In this document: positions 1-12,002 of the stretch, in pieces
Numbering within the stretch: the first letter of the stretch is position 1
Layout of the letters: each line of letters opens with the position of its first letter
NCBI RefSeq assembly: GCF_029873635.1
Contig: NC_080419.1
Span: 64,081,040 to 64,145,039 of the forward strand
DNA: 64,000 nt
From: Malania oleifera
Taxonomy: Eukaryota > Streptophyta > Magnoliopsida > Santalales > Ximeniaceae
Reading direction: 5' to 3'
Program-made: the position numbers and the translations under genes
The notes under the pieces: generated by a model
What the model was told of the DNA's origin: nothing
Seen by the model: the letters and a program-made list of their open reading frames with translations, nothing else
Databases searched by the model: none

Positions 1-204
1 CGCTGATCTAGTGATGAGTATTTAGTGTCCATAGTGGAGACTCTTTCTTGAAGTGAAGTGAGACCAGTCCGCATGTCAGAGTTAAAGCTAGAATAATGCT
101 AGTAGAAGGGAATGAACCATGCAGGCATATCAGCTTCTTCAGCAGTTGGATTAGGGTCTTCTAGCTCTAGTTGTGCAGGCCTATTTCCTCTATAAAAAAA
201 ACCA

Positions 205-627
205 TCATTGAGTGTACTTCTTGTAACCCATCAATTTTAGTGTGGTTGAGGAGAATAGTTCATAATAGGTTCTTTTTACTAGTTTGGAAGATGGAGTTAG
301 AACTTGAAAGTGAGCAACAACCAAAGAGAGTATTCCTCCATAGGGAAGTACAATATTACGAGTTTCCAACTTCATGACCGTCCATTTAAGCATTAAACAT
401 GTTAAATCCAACTTCTTTCCTTTGAATAGGTACCGCATTATAAAACAATCCAAGAAGGACATATGATCATATGATCCTACTGTAGGAAGGACATTGTAGG
501 CAATGAGTTTGTGAAAAATTAAAGCTTGTAGATTTAGCTGCTTATAAAGTGGAGCATTACCAAAGTAAACAGGAGGATCATTCATTACAAGTGGCAAAAA
601 CTCTTGTGGAGTGAATCCTTGCTCCAT
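205..627 (-). pseudogene. Plant transposon-protein fragment (PF20167-like)
   Basis: A 140-codon open frame with the pattern of the 'putative plant transposon protein' domain found in many plant retroelement remnants. There is a hydrophobic helix followed by N-V-L-P (residues ~43-46), then a D-C-F-I-M-R-Y-L-F-K-G-K-K-L-D-L stretch and an L-P-Y-G-G-I-L-S block near residue 95. No start or end of a larger protein is visible. It lies just beyond the LTR of the neighbouring copia element and is probably the older sequence that element entered. The family assignment comes from pattern memory and is moderate at best. Confidence 0.45.
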
Positions 628-689
628 AATCCATTGTTTTTCAATAGGATTACACTCGAATTCACCACTCTTTATGCGTAGAATTTTGC

Positions 690-1044
690 CTAATGAGTGT
701 GGTGTAAGGGTGAGGGTTTGTCCTTGATGGGTGGAGGTGACACTCAGTCACTGGTTGTGACTGCAACTTAGTGAGAATCAATTGCAAAAACAATTAATTT
801 CAATATGAAAATAAATACATAGGAATCCAAAAAACAAAATCTCTTTTGCTTACTGGTTATTCACCCTCACTTCACCACATACTACATTGCACACACACAA
901 ACACATCTATTTATAGCAGATCCTAAAACAAAATAATCAAGGATTGTGGCTGGTAGGTGAGGTTGGTGACCACCGATCAATAGAAGCGACTGGTCGGCAG
1001 TCGTCGACAAATATTGCTGCCCCCGTCAAGTTTACTCTTCAACA
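690..1044 (-). mobile_element. 3' LTR of a Ty1/copia element
   Basis: On the minus strand a purine-rich tract AAGTTTAAGGGGGGA (1045-1059) is followed at once by TGTTGAAGAG, the classic polypurine tract to LTR start junction. A TATAAATAG box sits inside at about 909-918 (minus strand), as expected for an LTR promoter. The right boundary (1044) is firm. The left boundary is a guess because neither the matching 5' LTR nor a target duplication is in view. Confidence 0.65.
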
Positions 1045-2267
1045 TCCCCCCTTAAACTTGACTCTTCTAACTTTATCATTCCGAGCATTGTCTTCAGTCT
1101 TGCAAAAATATCATGCCTTAGTGGTTTAGTGAAAATGTCAGCAATCTGATCATACGTTCTGTAATATATCAACTTCACTTCTTTATTCTTGACATGCTCC
1201 CTCATAAAATGATACCGAGCATCAATATGTTTGCTTCTTTCATGGTAAATAGGATTTTTTGCAAGTGCAATTTCTAATCGGTTGTCGATGTAGACTTCTG
1301 TGGGGTTATCTTGAAGAAATCTCAGATACTTTAGTACATTCCTAATCCATATACCATGACAAACAACTGAGCTGGCAGCAACATACTCAGCTTCACATGA
1401 TGATATCGTTACGATGGGTTGCTTCTTCGATGACCATGTAAACGCTGTATCTCCTATGAAAAATGTGAATCCCGTCGCTTTTTTTCTTTCATCAAGATCT
1501 CTTCGCCAATCGCTATCTGAATAGCCGATAAGTTTGCAATCACCTCTTAATGAATAGAACATGCCATCGGTGATGGTACCCTTGACATATCGAAGTATCC
1601 CTTTTGCTGCATTCAGGTGGGACTGGTCAAGAGTCTCCATGTACCTGCTAACAAGTCCAACTCCATAGAGTATATCTGGTCTGGTGCACGTCAAATACCT
1701 CAAGCTTCCAACCAGACTCTTGAAATATGTGGGTTCAACATCTCCTTCCTCATTCTTTCTCAATTCCAATCCCGTTTCAACCAGAGTTGTCACAAGGTTG
1801 CATTTGTCCATCCCAAACTTCTTCAGTACTTCTTTTGCATAGTGGCTCTGGGAGTTGAAGATTCCCTTCTCACTTTGCATGACTTCTATGCCAAGAAAAT
1901 GAGCCATCTGGCCAATATCCATCATTTCGAATTCTTTGACCATGCTTCTTTTGAAAGCAGCAAACATCTCTGGATTGTTGCCAGTGAAGATCAGATCATC
2001 AACATATAGGCAAGCAATTAGTATGCTTCCATCTGTCTTCATCTTCATGTATAGCGCATGCTTATAGGGACACTTCTCAAATCCATTCTTCTGGAAGTAG
2101 CCATCAATCCTCATGGTCCACGCACGAGGTGCATGCTTCAAACCATAGAATGCTTTCTTCAACTTGTACACTCTATCTTCTTTGCCCTTCTTCACAGATC
2201 CAGGTGGTTGATCGATATAAATCTCTTCTTCTAGAAAACCGTTCAAAAATGTTGATTTCATGTTCAA
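1032..2267 (-). pseudogene. Copia pol: reverse transcriptase C-part and RNase H
   Basis: A 411-codon open frame. It begins inside the RT domain (F-L-N-G near residue 7), carries P-P-G (21-23), Y-G-L-K (41-44) and the catalytic Y-V-D-D (88-91), then the G-S-L-R-Y-L linker, a T-R-P-D-I block and the RNase H region with S-D-S-D-W, F-T-W-S-S-K-K-Q and S-S-C-E-A-E-Y. The last codons run through the polypurine tract, and the stop lies 10 bases inside the LTR, a normal copia layout. The N-terminal half of RT lies further right in other frames, so the polyprotein is broken even though this segment looks intact. It would copy element RNA into DNA in the virus-like particle. The family call is very secure. 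Confidence 0.93.
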
Positions 2268-2880
2268 TTGGTAAATCTTCCGTCCATTTTGTGCTGATAG
2301 TAAAATTAGTAATCTGATGATTTCAAGCCTGGCAATCGAGGCAAAGATTTCTCCATAATCAATCCTTTCTTTCTACTTGTAGCCTTTGGCGACAAGTCTT
2401 ACTTTGTATCTCTAAACTTCTCCTTAAGTGTTCTTCTTGGTCTTGTAGACCCATTTCACACTAATAGTTTTGTGGCCCTTCGGGATATTTGTCAACTCCT
2501 AAGTCTTGTTCTTCTCGATGGATTGAATCTCTTCATCCATTGCTTTTCTCCATTTGTCTTCTTCGTTAACTTCCTTAAAGCTAACTGGGTCGCTAGTCAG
2601 CAATAGACAGTATAGAGTAACATACTCTTTTATAGGTTCTGTAGTTTCATACAGATCAGCTAGATTATGGGCTCCTCTAGGCCTCATGTCTGAGATTTAA
2701 CGCTCAATTAGTGATGGAGATTCATTCCTCTGTGGTGAACCATGTGGAGGTGTTTGCAGCTCGGGAACTTGTGACTCGATAGCCACTTCTCTTTTCTATG
2801 TGGGTTTTTCTCCTTCAAGCGTCAATTCCTCATCTTTGGAAGATTTAGCCTGGTCTTGGGTCGAGCTGTGCGCCATTAGT
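2268..2880 (-). pseudogene. Copia pol: degenerate integrase-RT linker
   Basis: This continues the copia polyprotein upstream in broken frames. An open piece at 2499-2687 contains D-P-V-S-F-K-E-V-N-E-E-D-K-W-R-K-A-M-D-E-E, the conserved start of the copia RT domain. Stops at 2499 and around 2370-2440 separate it from the RT core. Coding similarity fades by about 2880, where a gypsy-type LTR end begins abruptly. gag, protease and most of integrase are absent, so the copia element is 5'-truncated here. Confidence 0.75.
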
Positions 2881-3905
2881 GTAAAGACCCAAAAAATTAA
2901 AATGATTAAAATAATAATAAATAAATAGATCAAAGGAATAGTATGGGGAAAAAAAATAAATATATATGAAATAAAATGAAATTAGACTAATTATTAGTTA
3001 GTTAATTAATTGAATATTATTTAATTGAATTAATAAATTAATTAAACGTTATTTAAATGAATTAATTAAGTAAATAAATGATGAGTATATATATATTAGG
3101 ATAGGGTGTATATATATATGGTTAAAGTAATAAGTGTATATATATAATATAAAATAATATAAAGATAGAATTAAATGAATTGGATTTCAATTTGAAATCC
3201 AATTCAATTGTTAATCTTACCTCTCCAGTGCCTGAGCCTGATTCACGCCCCCCCTCTCTGCAAATTCCTACACCAGCTTGTGGCCGCTCCGTCTCCGTCT
3301 CTCTCCTTCTCTCAATTTCGCGATGAGTTTGCGGTGGATTAGGAAACGGAAGGTGCTGTTGGATTCATGGTTCTACTGCCGACATTTCTATTGGAGCAGA
3401 TTCGTCGTGGGAACGGCTTCGACACAGCTTCTGTGGAAAGGTAACTTTTCCTCATTTTTCCAATTTCTCTTTAAATATGTTGTTAAATCAACGATCAGAC
3501 ACCACCACAGGGTCCTAGTCATCGTCGTCGTCATTTTGGCGTAGGTAATTTTCCAATTGGGGTTTTCTAGGCCCCACTCCAAAGCGAGTGTGATTTGGGA
3601 AAATTGGCAAATTGATTATATTTGCTGGTATAACTGTTAATTTGAAAATTATTGCCCTAGAAAATATTTAAATAATATTTTATTTAGGGTTAATTTAATG
3701 AAACTAGGAATTTAATTTTAGGATCCGGGTGAGCGTCGTAGGCATCTTTTCGGGGTCCCTGTTGACGTAGTGCAAGAAATCAGGTAAAGGGAAATTATAT
3801 ATTAAATCAAATTTTATGAAATTAAAGGTAATAATTTATGTTATATTATATGTATGTTTTGGTGTGAATTATTAAAATGCCAACCATGTAAAACTATGAA
3901 TTCTG
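2881..3905 (+). mobile_element. Ty3/gypsy-type LTR fragment
   Basis: Begins TGTAAAGACCC, the typical 5' end of a large class of plant gypsy LTRs, then an AT-rich tract (2900-3180) and a GC-richer 'leader' part (3230-3560) with splice-like GGTAACTT sequence, as in neighbouring LTRs read on the other strand. It lacks a recognisable CA 3' end and stops where the minus-strand pol of element A begins. Orientation is opposite to A, so it is probably not A's own 3' LTR. Confidence 0.5.
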
Positions 3906-4269
3906 AGCTTAGGACCACTTATTTAGTTACTTTGTTTATCTTCCTATAATCTATGCACATTCTCACAATTTCGTCTTTCTTTTTCACAAATAAAACTAAA
4001 GCTCCCCATGGCGATACACTAGGTCTGATAAACCCATTATTCAATAAATCTTGTAGCTGATCCTTTAAATCTCCCAATTCTGCTGGAGTCGTTCGATAAG
4101 GAGCTTTAGAGATCGGTGCCATCCCTGGAAGCAAATCGATAGCAAAACCTATCTTGCGGTCGGGAGGCAACCCAGGTAACTCCTTTGGAAAAACATCTAG
4201 AAACTCTTTTACCACTGGTATACTAATAAGTTTCAATTCATTTTCTATCACCTTCTTTACATAGGCCAT
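3906..4269 (-). pseudogene. Gypsy element A: truncated reverse transcriptase
   Basis: Shows the N-terminal part of a Ty3/gypsy [48 protein letters not shown] and C-I-D-Y-R-K-I-N-K. The frame stops right after that motif. The catalytic YxDD, RNase H and integrase are missing, so the element could not copy itself. Its first codons overlap the protease frame by a few bases. Neighbour B is cut at nearly the same codon. Confidence 0.88.
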
Positions 4270-4760
4270 AAACCCCTACATCCGTCCAGGAGTAGTCTTT
4301 TTACTTGTATGGCTGACACTAATTGAGGCGGGGAATGCACCCGTGACCCCACAAATATGAATTCTTGCTTTAACGGTGGTCTGAATATCACCTCTTTTAG
4401 ATGACAGTCAATACTAGCATAGTTAGCTGCCAGCCAGTCCATAACTAGTATTACGTCAAATCCATGCATGTCTAGCACTATTAGGTTAGCTGGTAATACT
4501 CTCCCCTGAACATCTATTAGATAGCCTCTGAGCACCCTACGACACCTCACCACAAACCTTGTCGGTGTAGCTACTAACAATTCAACATCTAATAATTGTG
4601 TCTCAACTCCAGATAATTTAACGTATCCCGTAGACACAAAGGAATGGGTGGCACCTGAATCAAACAAAACAATAGCTTGACATGATAACGTAGTAAGGGT
4701 ACCTGTTACGATGTCGCCTACAGTCTCAACATCTCCCAGCGTCAATGCATAAACCCTCAT
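4257..4760 (-). pseudogene. Gypsy element A: aspartic protease
   Basis: A 167-codon frame with the retropepsin-like active site L-F-D-S-G-A-T-H-S-F (D at residue 34) and the later F-D-V-I-L-V-M-D-W-L block of plant gypsy protease (canonical G-M-D-W-L altered to V-M-D-W-L). It would process the Gag-Pol polyprotein. It sits between Gag zinc knuckles (right) and truncated RT (left) in the normal gag-PR-RT order on the minus strand. Confidence 0.85.
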
Positions 4761-4762
4761 CG

Positions 4763-5794
4763 GAGCTACATTCCTCTGCTGGCCTCCATGAGGCGCCTGA
4801 TAACCTCCCCATTAAGGTCTGGGAGCAGAAGCAATACCAAACGGTGTAGGGCAATCTCGTACCAAATGTCCCAGTCCTCCGCAGTAATAGCAGACGCCTT
4901 TTCCCGCTTGACAACACCCCAAGTGTCTCTTGCCACATGTCTGACAGACAGGGTAGATCTGCACACCCTAAACCTCATGGCCCCTCATTTATTGCCTTTG
5001 TCCCCTACCATAATTACCTCTCTTCCACGACCCCTGACTAGATCCCTGCTGAAAACTTGAAGTCATGGACCTCTTCTTCTGTCCTTGGTCCTCTGCACCC
5101 ATCTGCTCACTAGCCTTTGCCATAGCTGCTCTATCTACGAACTCAGCAAAGTCCTGCACTTTTAGCACTACTATCTGTTTATATATTTCACACCTCAAAC
5201 CTCTTTCAAACTATCTCGCCTTCTTTGCCTCATCAAGAATGATATACGGGACGAAACTGGACAACTCTATGAACCTTGCCGCGTACTGGTTGGACTATTT
5301 GCTGTCCCTGCTTCAAATTCAAGAATTCCTCTACTTTGGCCTCTCTGGTAGTGGCCGGAAAGTATCTGTCGAAGAACAACTCTTTAAACCGGCACCAAGT
5401 CATAGCTATAGGTACTGCCCTCTATTCCTCCAATAGTTTTACCACAATCCACCATCTTTCGGCCTCTTCTGACCGCTTATAGGGGCAAGTAAGACCCTCT
5501 GCTCTTCCATGCACAGCAGCACTGCCAATACTTTCTCAATTTTCTGCATCTAGTTTTGGCGATTGTAAGATCAGCTCCTCCTGAAAATGCAAGAGGATTC
5601 ATCTTGGTGAATTTCTCTGTCGTACACCCATGACCTGCAGATGGACCTGCTTTTTCCTTGGAGCACCGTGCAATCTCAGCCATGACCTATTAAGTTACGC
5701 TGCGTAATACCGCGTCTAAATTACCTCTGCCTGCACCCGAGGGCTCTACACCCTCACTACCGCTCGCATGAGCACTACAACCCTCAGGATCCAT
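4763..5794 (-). pseudogene. Gypsy element A: gag with zinc knuckles (frameshifted)
   Basis: Minus-strand Gag region. A likely start ATG lies at 5792-5794 (M-D-P-E-G...). A segment at 5477-5683 contains T-E-K-F-T-K-M-N-P. The retrotrans_gag core (F-D-R-Y-F-P and E-F-L-N-L-K-Q-G) lies around 5300-5420, and two Cys/His knuckles follow: CQTCGKRHLGCC near 4918-4950 and CYYCGGLGHLVRDC at 4851-4892. The segments fall in different frames and are split by stops (for example just before 5683), so no full Gag is made. It would coat the element RNA. Confidence 0.8.
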
Positions 5795-6080
5795 CTTGAA
5801 AGAGACAATAAACATATCTTAGGGACCCTATCCTTAAAAATTATGTATTTAACCACTATCTTGACATCCTTATCTTAAATTAAGATTCGGTCCTATACTA
5901 TAGAAACACAACCCGACAATAGTTTACTATGACTTTCTTGTAATCGTCACCTCAGGAAAGACACAAAAACCACCATGAAAGTCCTGCCTCCACATTGCAA
6001 AACAAAACTTCGAATCCTTTTTCCTATACTCTGGTATTGTTTCCACTGCACTTTAAAATCTACAGAACCTAGAGACCTAG

Positions 6081-6092
6081 GCGCTGATACCA
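6081..6092 (-). other. Primer binding site of gypsy element A
   Basis: Minus strand reads TGGTATCAGCGC, one base off the initiator-Met-tRNA complement TGGTATCAGAGC, four bases inside the LTR end at 6096. It fixes the 5' LTR as the block to the right. Confidence 0.85.
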
Positions 6093-6095
6093 AAC

Positions 6096-8230
6096 TGTAA
6101 CGACCTGCCTATTTTGCTATATAAATTTTTTTTCAACATAAGCACATACATAATAACTCTGATATTCTGCTAAACTGATATAGTCATGATCAACTCGGTC
6201 CCATGGGTGCTGAGAATAAACTTGTCATACATCTCTGATACCTAAACAGCGAAAAAACATAATTTACATACATGCCATACAATACCGGACACAATACCAA
6301 AATTCTACTGAACCTGTCATATATGTACAATCATCCACAAAAGGACCAAAAAGTACCCTAGGGTCATAACCCAAAAACCATTCTGACCCTAACTCAACTA
6401 CTTACCCTTCTAATAGGGTAGTTCAGTCAACCTTTACTGCTGCAGAGCTTTATTTGCCCTTCTATCTAGATTTCCTGAAATGTTTCTAATGCTAGGGTGA
6501 GACACCTCTTAGTAAGGGAAATAAACTAATATCAGTGTGTGGCAACATAAGTATTATCGTGTTTAAACATGAACTATACATAATATGTATATCTGATAAA
6601 AACTGGTTGTATAAACTCTGAGCAAAGCATGATTCATCATATCATAATAAATATCATACTAATTTATGTAATCATGTAAAACGTCTTCTATAATTGTACA
6701 ATACTGAAATAATACCCAGGATGGATAGCTAGCTGATGTCATGTCTTACCCCCACATGATAGGGTTGTGCTGCCCAAAAAAGGGACCTAGCAATGGCCAC
6801 CCTAAGTCAAACATAAGTTTGTAAGTATGATGAGCTTGTCCCACCTGTTCCGGACTACCAGGGGAACACCTGCACTACACTGAAGCCGTATCGACTGTCA
6901 TCTCCCGCACTCTATCTGAGATGTGTGATAGCACTAACATAAGCTTGAACTTATATGTATAGCTATGATACTGTGCTCTGAAATACTAAACTAAGCCATC
7001 CTGGTTCTGATAACATATAGTACATACAATTCGTATTTATGATACATAATTGTTATGTATTTCTGAGTAATATCTAACATGATCATATTTTCAAGGATTC
7101 TAAAATATCATACATAATTACGGCATATGCGCCGATCGTAAATCACGACATCTATGCCGGCCATATCATAACTTACTGAACATGAATTTTCTGCACTATT
7201 TAACATAATATTTTAAACCATAGTTTCTATACTGCTTTCATGGTTTTTTTGAAAACTATTATAACATGCTTATTTTGGAAAATTATAATATTTTGGTATA
7301 ACATAATTTTCATGAAAATTTATACTCATGCCACACAAATATGAATAGTACTCTAAACATAAAATCTGATTTGAAATCATATTGTCTAATAAAATGTATT
7401 AAATCTATTTTCCTGTTCAACAACAGTATTTTCAAACCCTGTACTATACATATATAATTTCTAAAAATAAATGTTGTATATTCATAAATAATTTCATGAA
7501 AAATGCTGACTTAATTTATCCCCTTACCTGACTTACTGAGAAGCCCACAAATTTAAACAAACCTACTCCTGTATATGTGTTCCCAACCCAACACCTTGAA
7601 ATTCACATTTCCCAACAAATCAACATATAATACTGTAACACCTTCCAACACATTCCCCTCAGTCTAGAAATACCCAATAACTTATAAAACTTAAAATAAC
7701 TAACTTACCCAAATTTTGGGATGGAGCCTAAATACTCCAAATCAAAATTCTGATCTGGCAATATCGTAGAGAATCTTCCCAAGAGTAACGTGGCGGCTTC
7801 CGATCGTCAAACAGGCGAGAATCAAAGCTAGAATCCTAGAGAGAGAGAAAGAGAAAGAGACGAATTTTAGAGAGAGAGAGGGTTTTGCATGTGAGTTTGT
7901 CACTAAAAACTCGTTTTGTGCTTATTTATACACCTTTGAACGTGTGGCTTCATCGATAAGATACGTAACCTCATCAACGAGTCCAAGGAGCAAGTTCCTT
8001 GACGAACTTGTAACCTTCGTCGATGAACTTTAGGCTCTGATATAACCCCTCTCAGTATTTTTTCGTCGACGAGACATGTGGTGCATGACAAATCTAATAG
8101 GGAGTTCGTCGACGAGACCAAAGGGTTTGTCGACGAATCCTATTTAGTTCCCTTTTTGAATTTCCTTTTCCTTCCACCTATTTACCTCTCTCTTTATTAT
8201 TAAATGACTATTATTTTAGAGGTCTCTACA
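6096..8230 (-). mobile_element. 5' LTR of gypsy element A
   Basis: About 2.1 kb, from TGTAACGACC (the + view of the LTR 3' end) to GGTCTCTACA, so the minus strand begins TGTAGAGACC. It directly abuts the PBS on the left and the truncated RT of element B on the right. Internal sequence is AT-rich, with a GA-rich microsatellite near 7840-7880 and short open frames that look like chance. No second, closely matching LTR is in the window. Confidence 0.8.
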
Positions 8231-8590
8231 ATATTTATTCTTGACATTTAGTTTATTTATTTCTCTATAATGCACATCCTTATAGTCCCATCTTTCTTTT
8301 TCACAAACAAAACTGGTGCTTCCCAAGTCGACACACTAGGCCTGATAAACCCTTTATCCATCAACTCCTGCAACTGGTCTTTTAATTCTTTCAATTTGGC
8401 TGGAGTCATTTCGTACGGTGCTTTAGATATCAGTGCTGACCCGGGTAGTAGATCCATAGTAAATTCAATCACTCAATCTGGTGGTAAACCAAGCAATTCT
8501 TCTAGAAAGACATCTAGAAATTCTCTAACTATTGGAATATCATACTATTTCAGTTTTTCCCTTGGTAACTCCTTTATGTAAGCAATATAT
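8231..8590 (-). pseudogene. Gypsy element B: truncated reverse transcriptase
   Basis: The open frame at 8257-8472 shows [21 protein letters not shown] and [27 protein letters not shown]. Here a short deletion breaks the C-I-D-Y-R motif. Coding similarity continues to about V-K-N-K-Y, then the LTR of element A begins. Catalytic RT motifs, RNase H and integrase are missing. Confidence 0.85.
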
Positions 8591-8599
8591 CCCTGGCAA

Positions 8600-9062
8600 C
8601 CACCCTAAAGCAGCTTCCTCGCCTGAATTGCCTATACAAACTGTGGCGAAGCGTGCACCCGTGAACATATAAATATGAATTCTTGCTCACCTAGGGTCTG
8701 AAAATCACTTCTTTTCGATGAAAATCTATGCTAGCGTGATTACCTACCAACTCGTCCATACCCAATATCACATCAAACCCCTACATGTCTAATGCCACAA
8801 GATCGGCTAGTAGTACTTTCTCCTGAATGCCCACTGGAAAATTTTTAAGTACCCTCCTACACCTCATTATTGACCTAGTTGGCGTGACTACTAATAATTC
8901 CACATCTAACAACTGCGCCTCAATCCTAGATAACTTAGCATATCTCGACGACACAAAAGAATGGGTGGCACTTGTGTCAAACAAAGCAACAACTTTATAT
9001 GGTAAAATGGTAAGTATACTTTTCACAACATTTCCAACAGTCTCAGCATCTCTCGGCGTCAA
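8600..9062 (-). pseudogene. Gypsy element B: aspartic protease, active site altered
   Basis: The frame at 8781-9062 matches element A's protease (A-L-F-D-T-S-A-T-H-S-F-V-S). The glycine of the D-T/S-G catalytic triplet is serine here (D29-T30-S31), which would very likely kill the enzyme. The C-terminal part (8600-8780) is in a shifted frame with stops. It lies between gag remnants and truncated RT. Confidence 0.85.
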
Positions 9063-10111
9063 TGCATAGACTCTTACTGGTGTTGTATGCCTCTACCAGC
9101 CTCCACGGGGTGCCTGATAATCACCCCGGAATGATCTGTGAGCAGGTGCGTGAGCTGATGGTCCCTAACTTGACCAAGCCTTATGACTAGGTCTCCCATA
9201 CCAATAGTAAACATTCTCTCCTCTTCTACACTCACCTGGATGCCTCCGACCACATCTGCGACAGATGGGATAAGTTGACTCACCGTGAAACTCTTGGTGT
9301 TCTATCATCTGCTTGTGGCCTCCTCTGTACTGATCTCCTCTCCATGGGCCTCAACTGGAACCCACCTGAAAACCTGGAGGCATGGACCTATTCCTCTAAC
9401 TCGGTACTCCCACATCTGTCTGCTCGCTCTCCTATACTTCTATGGCTCTATCAACTAATTTAGTGAATTCTTGTATCTTTAAAACTACCCACCTACTTAT
9501 ATATATCTCGCCTCATACCTCTTTCAAACTTCCTGGCCTTTTTAGCTTCATCTAGCACTATGTATAGAGCAAATTATGACAGCTCTATAAACTTTGCCAC
9601 ATACTTATGGACTATCAACAGGCCCTAAGTCAAACCCAGAAACTCTTGCATTTTAGCCTATTTGATAGTGGAGGGAAAATATCTGTCAAAGAATATCTCT
9701 CTGAACCTGCTCTAGGTTGTAGGCTCTAGTATGGGTCTCTGCTCCTCCAATAATTTCTTAGTCGTCCACCATCTCTCAACATCTACTGTCAGCTTGTACG
9801 TAGCATAAAGGACTCTACTCATCAGTGCAATGAAGCACCGCTGGTTCTTTCTCCATTTCCTACATCTAGTTCTCCGCAACTACAGGATCAACTACTCTTG
9901 AAAACACTGGAGGGTTCATCTTAGTAAACTTCTCTATCGTATGACCCTGGGTTGTAGATGGACCTCCCTGCTCCCTAGAGTTTCGTGCAATCTCAGCCAT
10001 GACCTGCTGAGCTATGCTGCGTAAAACAGCATCTGAGTCCCCGCCACCCATGTTAGAGGTCCCTGCTCCATCATCATCGCTACTGTGAGCATTACTACCT
10101 TTTGGGTCCAT
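9063..10111 (-). pseudogene. Gypsy element B: gag (degenerate)
   Basis: The N-terminus is open at 9866-10111 (M-D-P-K-G-S...; T-I-E-K-F-T-K-M-N-P-P-V-F-S). The Gag core around 9600-9720 still shows F-F-D-R-Y-F-P and Q-E-F-L but is full of stops. The first zinc knuckle is intact (CRRCGRRHPGEC, 9228-9263). The second has lost its cysteines (V-Y-Y-W-Y-G). It is clearly homologous to element A's gag but well diverged. Confidence 0.8.
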
Positions 10112-10455
10112 CTTGCAATAATAACAAATTATTCTGAGAATCTGAGCCTCATAATACTATTCTAACTAAAATATCCCCCATACCTCCTATCTCTAATTTA
10201 AGGTCTAGTCCTACCATATGGAAATAGAAATGGACGATAGTTTACTATGGTTTTCTTGAAATTGTCATCTCAAGAAAAACACAGAAACCACCCCGATGTT
10301 CCTACTTCCATACCATAGAACAAAACCCTAAATTCTCATCCTAATTTCTCAACATTAACTCACTGATACTTTGTTCTATCCTTCTCAAAATTTTAATCCT
10401 ATATTCTGGTATTGTTTTCCGCTATACTCTAGAGTCTACAGAACCTAGCAACCTA

Positions 10456-10468
10456 GGCTCTGATACCA
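10456..10468 (-). other. Primer binding site of gypsy element B
   Basis: Minus strand reads TGGTATCAGAGCC, a perfect initiator-Met-tRNA complement, three bases from the LTR end at 10472. Confidence 0.9.
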
Positions 10469-10471
10469 AAA

Positions 10472-11031
10472 TGTAACGACCTGAAGTTTCATACCATTTT
10501 TTTTTAAATATATATTGTAAATTACCTTACTTTGATACCCCTGTAATAACTACTAGAAAATACCTACGTAGCGGAAAACACAAAACTATACAACCATATA
10601 CACAATACCAGAATTCAGTAACTCTCCAAAATATACATACACAAAAACATAACTCTTTAGTATCATCTATCAGAGCTCCTGATATCCACCCAAAAATACT
10701 TTTCTCCTATAAACACTTACCCTACAAACAGGGCAATGCAACCGACCTCCCTATCTTCGAGCCTGATTTGCTCGTCTAGTTGGATCACCTGAAAAATGTT
10801 AATTTACTGGGATGAGACAACGCTCAGTAAGAAAAAATATGCTATTACCAGTATATGGTAGCTGAGTTTACATAAATAATTTACTGATAAATAATTGAAC
10901 TGAGATATCATGTAAAATATAATATTGTGTAACTCACACCTATATGACTTAAAAATACAACTGTATTATCTGAGTTTTCTATTTATTCATACTGCTAATA
11001 TTATAATATATCTTCTATTATTTTGTAAATC

Positions 11032-11075
<44 letters not shown>

Positions 11076-11966
11076 AAAATTACCTTGAAAAACTGTATGT
11101 CGTGATTTAACCCTTTGTGACAGGGTTGTGCGGCTTGTAGGCGGGACTTAACCTTAGTTGGCCCACCTAGATAAGTCAACTAATACTCTATCAATCCTTA
11201 GAACAGCCTTACTGCTATCCCTCCAAATGCTCGATATTGGCTTTCCCTCGTCAAACCGGCCACCTCTACCCAGAATACTTGGGAGCCTGCAATCCCTCCA
11301 AGGCATGGTTGACGAAAATCCACACACTATCTGAGATATGTGGTTGCACTTTGATTTGAAATAGCTACGGTACCGTGCTCTACTGACTAAATCTAACTGA
11401 AATAATTCATCGGGGTCTGATACTATATAATACTAATATATAATTATCTTACTGTTTCATCATGATTCCAAAATAACTATAACACTGTAAATCTGATCTA
11501 AAAATACTGTAATATCTTACTAAAATAACTGTAATATCTGATCTGTATTATCTAACTGAATAAACTATAATATCTGAGTGTTATGGATTTGAAATTCTAG
11601 AAATCATGGTATTTTGTAAATACTGTAAAATATCTGTCTATAAAATATCTGTTTGTATAATATCTGTCTGTAAAATATCTGTCTGTATAATGTGTGTCTT
11701 TATATACACTCTAATTTATAATTCTATAAAATCTAGTAAAACATATTTTTGCGCAAAAATACTGTAAATCATGGTATTCTGAAAAACTGTATAAATTTTG
11801 AACTGATCTAATATTAACTCATACCACACAAATAGATAAATAAAACCCCTATACTAAAATCTGTACTGTCTGATAATGAAAATAATTTATACTCTATAGA
11901 ATTTACCCCGAAATACATATATATTACTCACGCCCACGGTATTCATAATTCCATAATCCTAAAATT

Positions 11967-12002
<36 letters not shown>

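Noticed and set aside
1617-2009. 130-codon plus-strand frame
   Set aside because: Antisense to the well-supported copia RT on the minus strand.
2881-3905. Own 3' LTR of gypsy element A
   Set aside because: Its tip (TGTAAAGACCC) and internal order read on the plus strand, opposite to element A, and no CA end or matching sequence to the 6096-8230 LTR in the right orientation was seen.
10456-10468. tRNA-like string TGGTATCAGAGCC
   Set aside because: It is the retroelement primer binding site, complementary to a tRNA 3' end.
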